Source of the DNA: Oscillospiraceae bacterium
GTDB lineage: Bacteria > Bacillota > Clostridia > Oscillospirales > Ruminococcaceae
NCBI GenBank assembly: GCA_900768125.1
Contig: CAAGBS010000058.1
Location: 1 to 64,000, forward strand
Direction: 5' to 3'
DNA: 64,000 nucleotides
In this document: piece by piece, positions 63,010 to 64,000 of the stretch
How the letters are laid out: the number at the start of each line of letters is the position of its first letter
How positions within the stretch are numbered: the stretch's first letter is position 1
Translations under genes and position numbers: made by a program
Notes under the pieces: generated by a model
The model's input: only the letters and a program-made list of their open reading frames with translations
What the model was told of the DNA's origin: nothing
The model's database searches: none

Positions 63010-64000
63010 TTGAAGAAAAAAATAGGAAAACCCGTTTTCTTCGTTGTTGCCATACTGATCATCGCGTTCACGCTGCTCTCCACGCTGGGTATCAGCACCC
63101 GCTACGGAGATAACGAGACCACGATAATCGCCGGCATCGACGACATCAGATGGGGAATCGATATCCGCGGCGGCGTTAACGTTACATTCGGTGCCCCGGA
63201 CGACTATGACGCGTCCACCATCACACAGGACGACCTCAACGCGGCAAAGTCGATAATCGAGACCCGTCTTGTAAACCAGAACATCAACGACTACGAGGTC
63301 TACACCGACCTTGCGGCAAACAACATCATCGTGCGCTTCCCGTGGCAGGCTGACGACACCAGCTTCGACCCTGAGTCTGCTGTCAAGGAGATAGGCGCTA
63401 CTGCAATGCTCAGCTTCCGCATGGGCTACAGCGGCGACCTACAGGACGGTCAGACCTACGAGGATCTGGAACTTGTCCTCACCGGCAAGGACGTTGACAA
63501 GGCGCAGGTCGGCAGAGACACTGACAGCGTAACTGACAGCTATTTCGTACACCTGCAGCTCAACGACAGCGGCAAGGAAGCATTCAAGAACGCTACCGCG
63601 ACCGCAAAGGAGACCGGCGGCAGGATCTCCATCTGGATGGACGACCAGGAGATCAGCGCGCCTACCGTAAGTGCAGTCATTTCTGATGGCAGCGCTTCTA
63701 TCTCCGGCAGCTTCAACGGCGATGACGGACTTGACGAGGCAAAGAAGCTCGCTGATATGATAAACGGCGGCTCCCTCCCGTTCAAGCTCGAAATAAAGAA
63801 CCTGTCCACCATCTCCCCGATACTCGGTACCGGCGCGCGTGACGCAATGGGTCTTGCAGGCGTTATCGCATTTATCGTTATTGCAGTATTCATGATAGTT
63901 TACTACCGCCTGCCCGGCGTTGTCGCTGTTATTGCGCTGGCCGGTCAGATCGCCGGTATGTTCGCTGCCGTTACCGGATTCTTCGGATTCAACGCCAGCA
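63010..64000 (+). CDS. secD: Protein translocase subunit SecD (start only)
   Basis: The gene begins with TTG at 63010, ten bases after GGAG, and runs off the window end. The translation starts MKKKIGKPVFFVVAILIIAF (signal-anchor) and continues to WGIDIRGGVNVTF, the SecD motif. The periplasmic-type P1 region follows, and near the end come GARDAMGLAGVIAFIVIAVF and YYRLPGVVAVIAL, the first helices of the SecD membrane domain. It may be separate SecD or a SecDF fusion; the window ends too early to tell. Confidence 0.93.
   Translation, partial: MKKKIGKPVFFVVAILIIAFTLLSTLGISTRYGDNETTIIAGIDDIRWGIDIRGGVNVTFGAPDDYDASTITQDDLNAAKSIIETRLVNQNINDYEVYTDLAANNIIVRFPWQADDTSFDPESAVKEIGATAMLSFRMGYSGDLQDGQTYEDLELVLTGKDVDKAQVGRDTDSVTDSYFVHLQLNDSGKEAFKNATATAKETGGRISIWMDDQEISAPTVSAVISDGSASISGSFNGDDGLDEAKKLADMINGGSLPFKLEIKNLSTISPILGTGARDAMGLAGVIAFIVIAVFMIVYYRLPGVVAVIALAGQIAGMFAAVTGFFGFNAS

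Noticed and set aside
63540..63893. A minus-strand frame inside secD
   Set aside because: Antisense to a clear SecD reading frame, with no start signal.
1..64000. CRISPR arrays, tRNA or rRNA genes, insertion sequences and phage genes
   Set aside because: None seen on reading both strands; a tRNAscan or Infernal run would be needed to exclude small RNAs fully.

Overview
The window looks like the chromosome of a motile, anaerobic Gram-positive bacterium of the Clostridia, most likely Ruminococcaceae/Oscillospiraceae-like. The grounds are a FliW/CsrA/FliS/FliD/FlgK/FlgL/FlgM flagellar cluster with a SigD-type promoter, a Gram-positive type IV pilus cluster without a secretin, rpsF-ssb-rpsR, a CIRCE heat-shock operator, strong AGGAGG ribosome binding sites, an [FeFe]-hydrogenase-like sensor and a moderately high GC content (estimated by eye). 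No species is assigned. I saw no tRNA, rRNA, CRISPR array, phage or insertion sequence.

Layout. 1-5.3 kb (minus): two exported proteins, an Sfp-type phosphopantetheinyl transferase, an Rsm22-type methyltransferase, an SGNH hydrolase and a PflX-type radical SAM protein. 5.4-5.6 kb: a non-coding element packed with perfect hairpins. 5.7-8.8 kb (minus): an EAL-HDOD protein, an FkbM methyltransferase and an anchored protein. 8.9-17.8 kb (minus): a late flagellar operon, flgM-flgN-flgK-flgL-DUF6470-fliW-csrA-fliD-fliS-chaperone, driven by an exact SigD promoter. 17.9-33.6 kb: a complete type IV pilus locus (pilC, a fused pilM-pilN, pilO, a PilX-like protein, several prepilins, pilB, pilT, a divergent pilD with an unusual insert, and a metzincin-like protease among the pilins). 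33.9-35.1 kb (plus): rpsF-ssb-rpsR. 35.2-40.6 kb (minus): rny with a long structured leader, then a hydrogenase-domain chemoreceptor, a TetR regulator and a phosphoesterase. 40.8-43.1 kb (plus): pyrE, a CofE-like gene and a FliD-C-like orphan. 43.2-45.2 kb: htpG under CIRCE control. 45.3-45.5 kb: a probable small RNA or attenuator with three C-rich loops, followed by an ECF sigma factor and its membrane partner. 47.4-52.9 kb (minus): nth, a CBS protein, a GNAT acetyltransferase, tatD, an unknown gene and metG. 53-64 kb (plus): a CdaR/PucR-type regulator, ftsE-ftsX-S41 protease, greA-lysS, three tandem small membrane proteins, further membrane proteins and the start of secD.

How the parts fit. 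Surface motility dominates: flagellar filament assembly and its post-transcriptional switch (CsrA/FliW), the pilus machine, an EAL-HDOD protein and a putative H2-responsive chemoreceptor lie together. The most unusual items are the hydrogenase-chemoreceptor fusion, the C-rich-loop RNA at 45.35-45.51 kb, the multi-hairpin element at 5.39-5.60 kb, the repeated use of TTGCAA as a -35 box with a constant 17-bp spacer, the folded Shine-Dalgarno spacer of fliW, the long rny leader and the PilD insert. All functional calls rest on reading motifs by eye; no database search was run.
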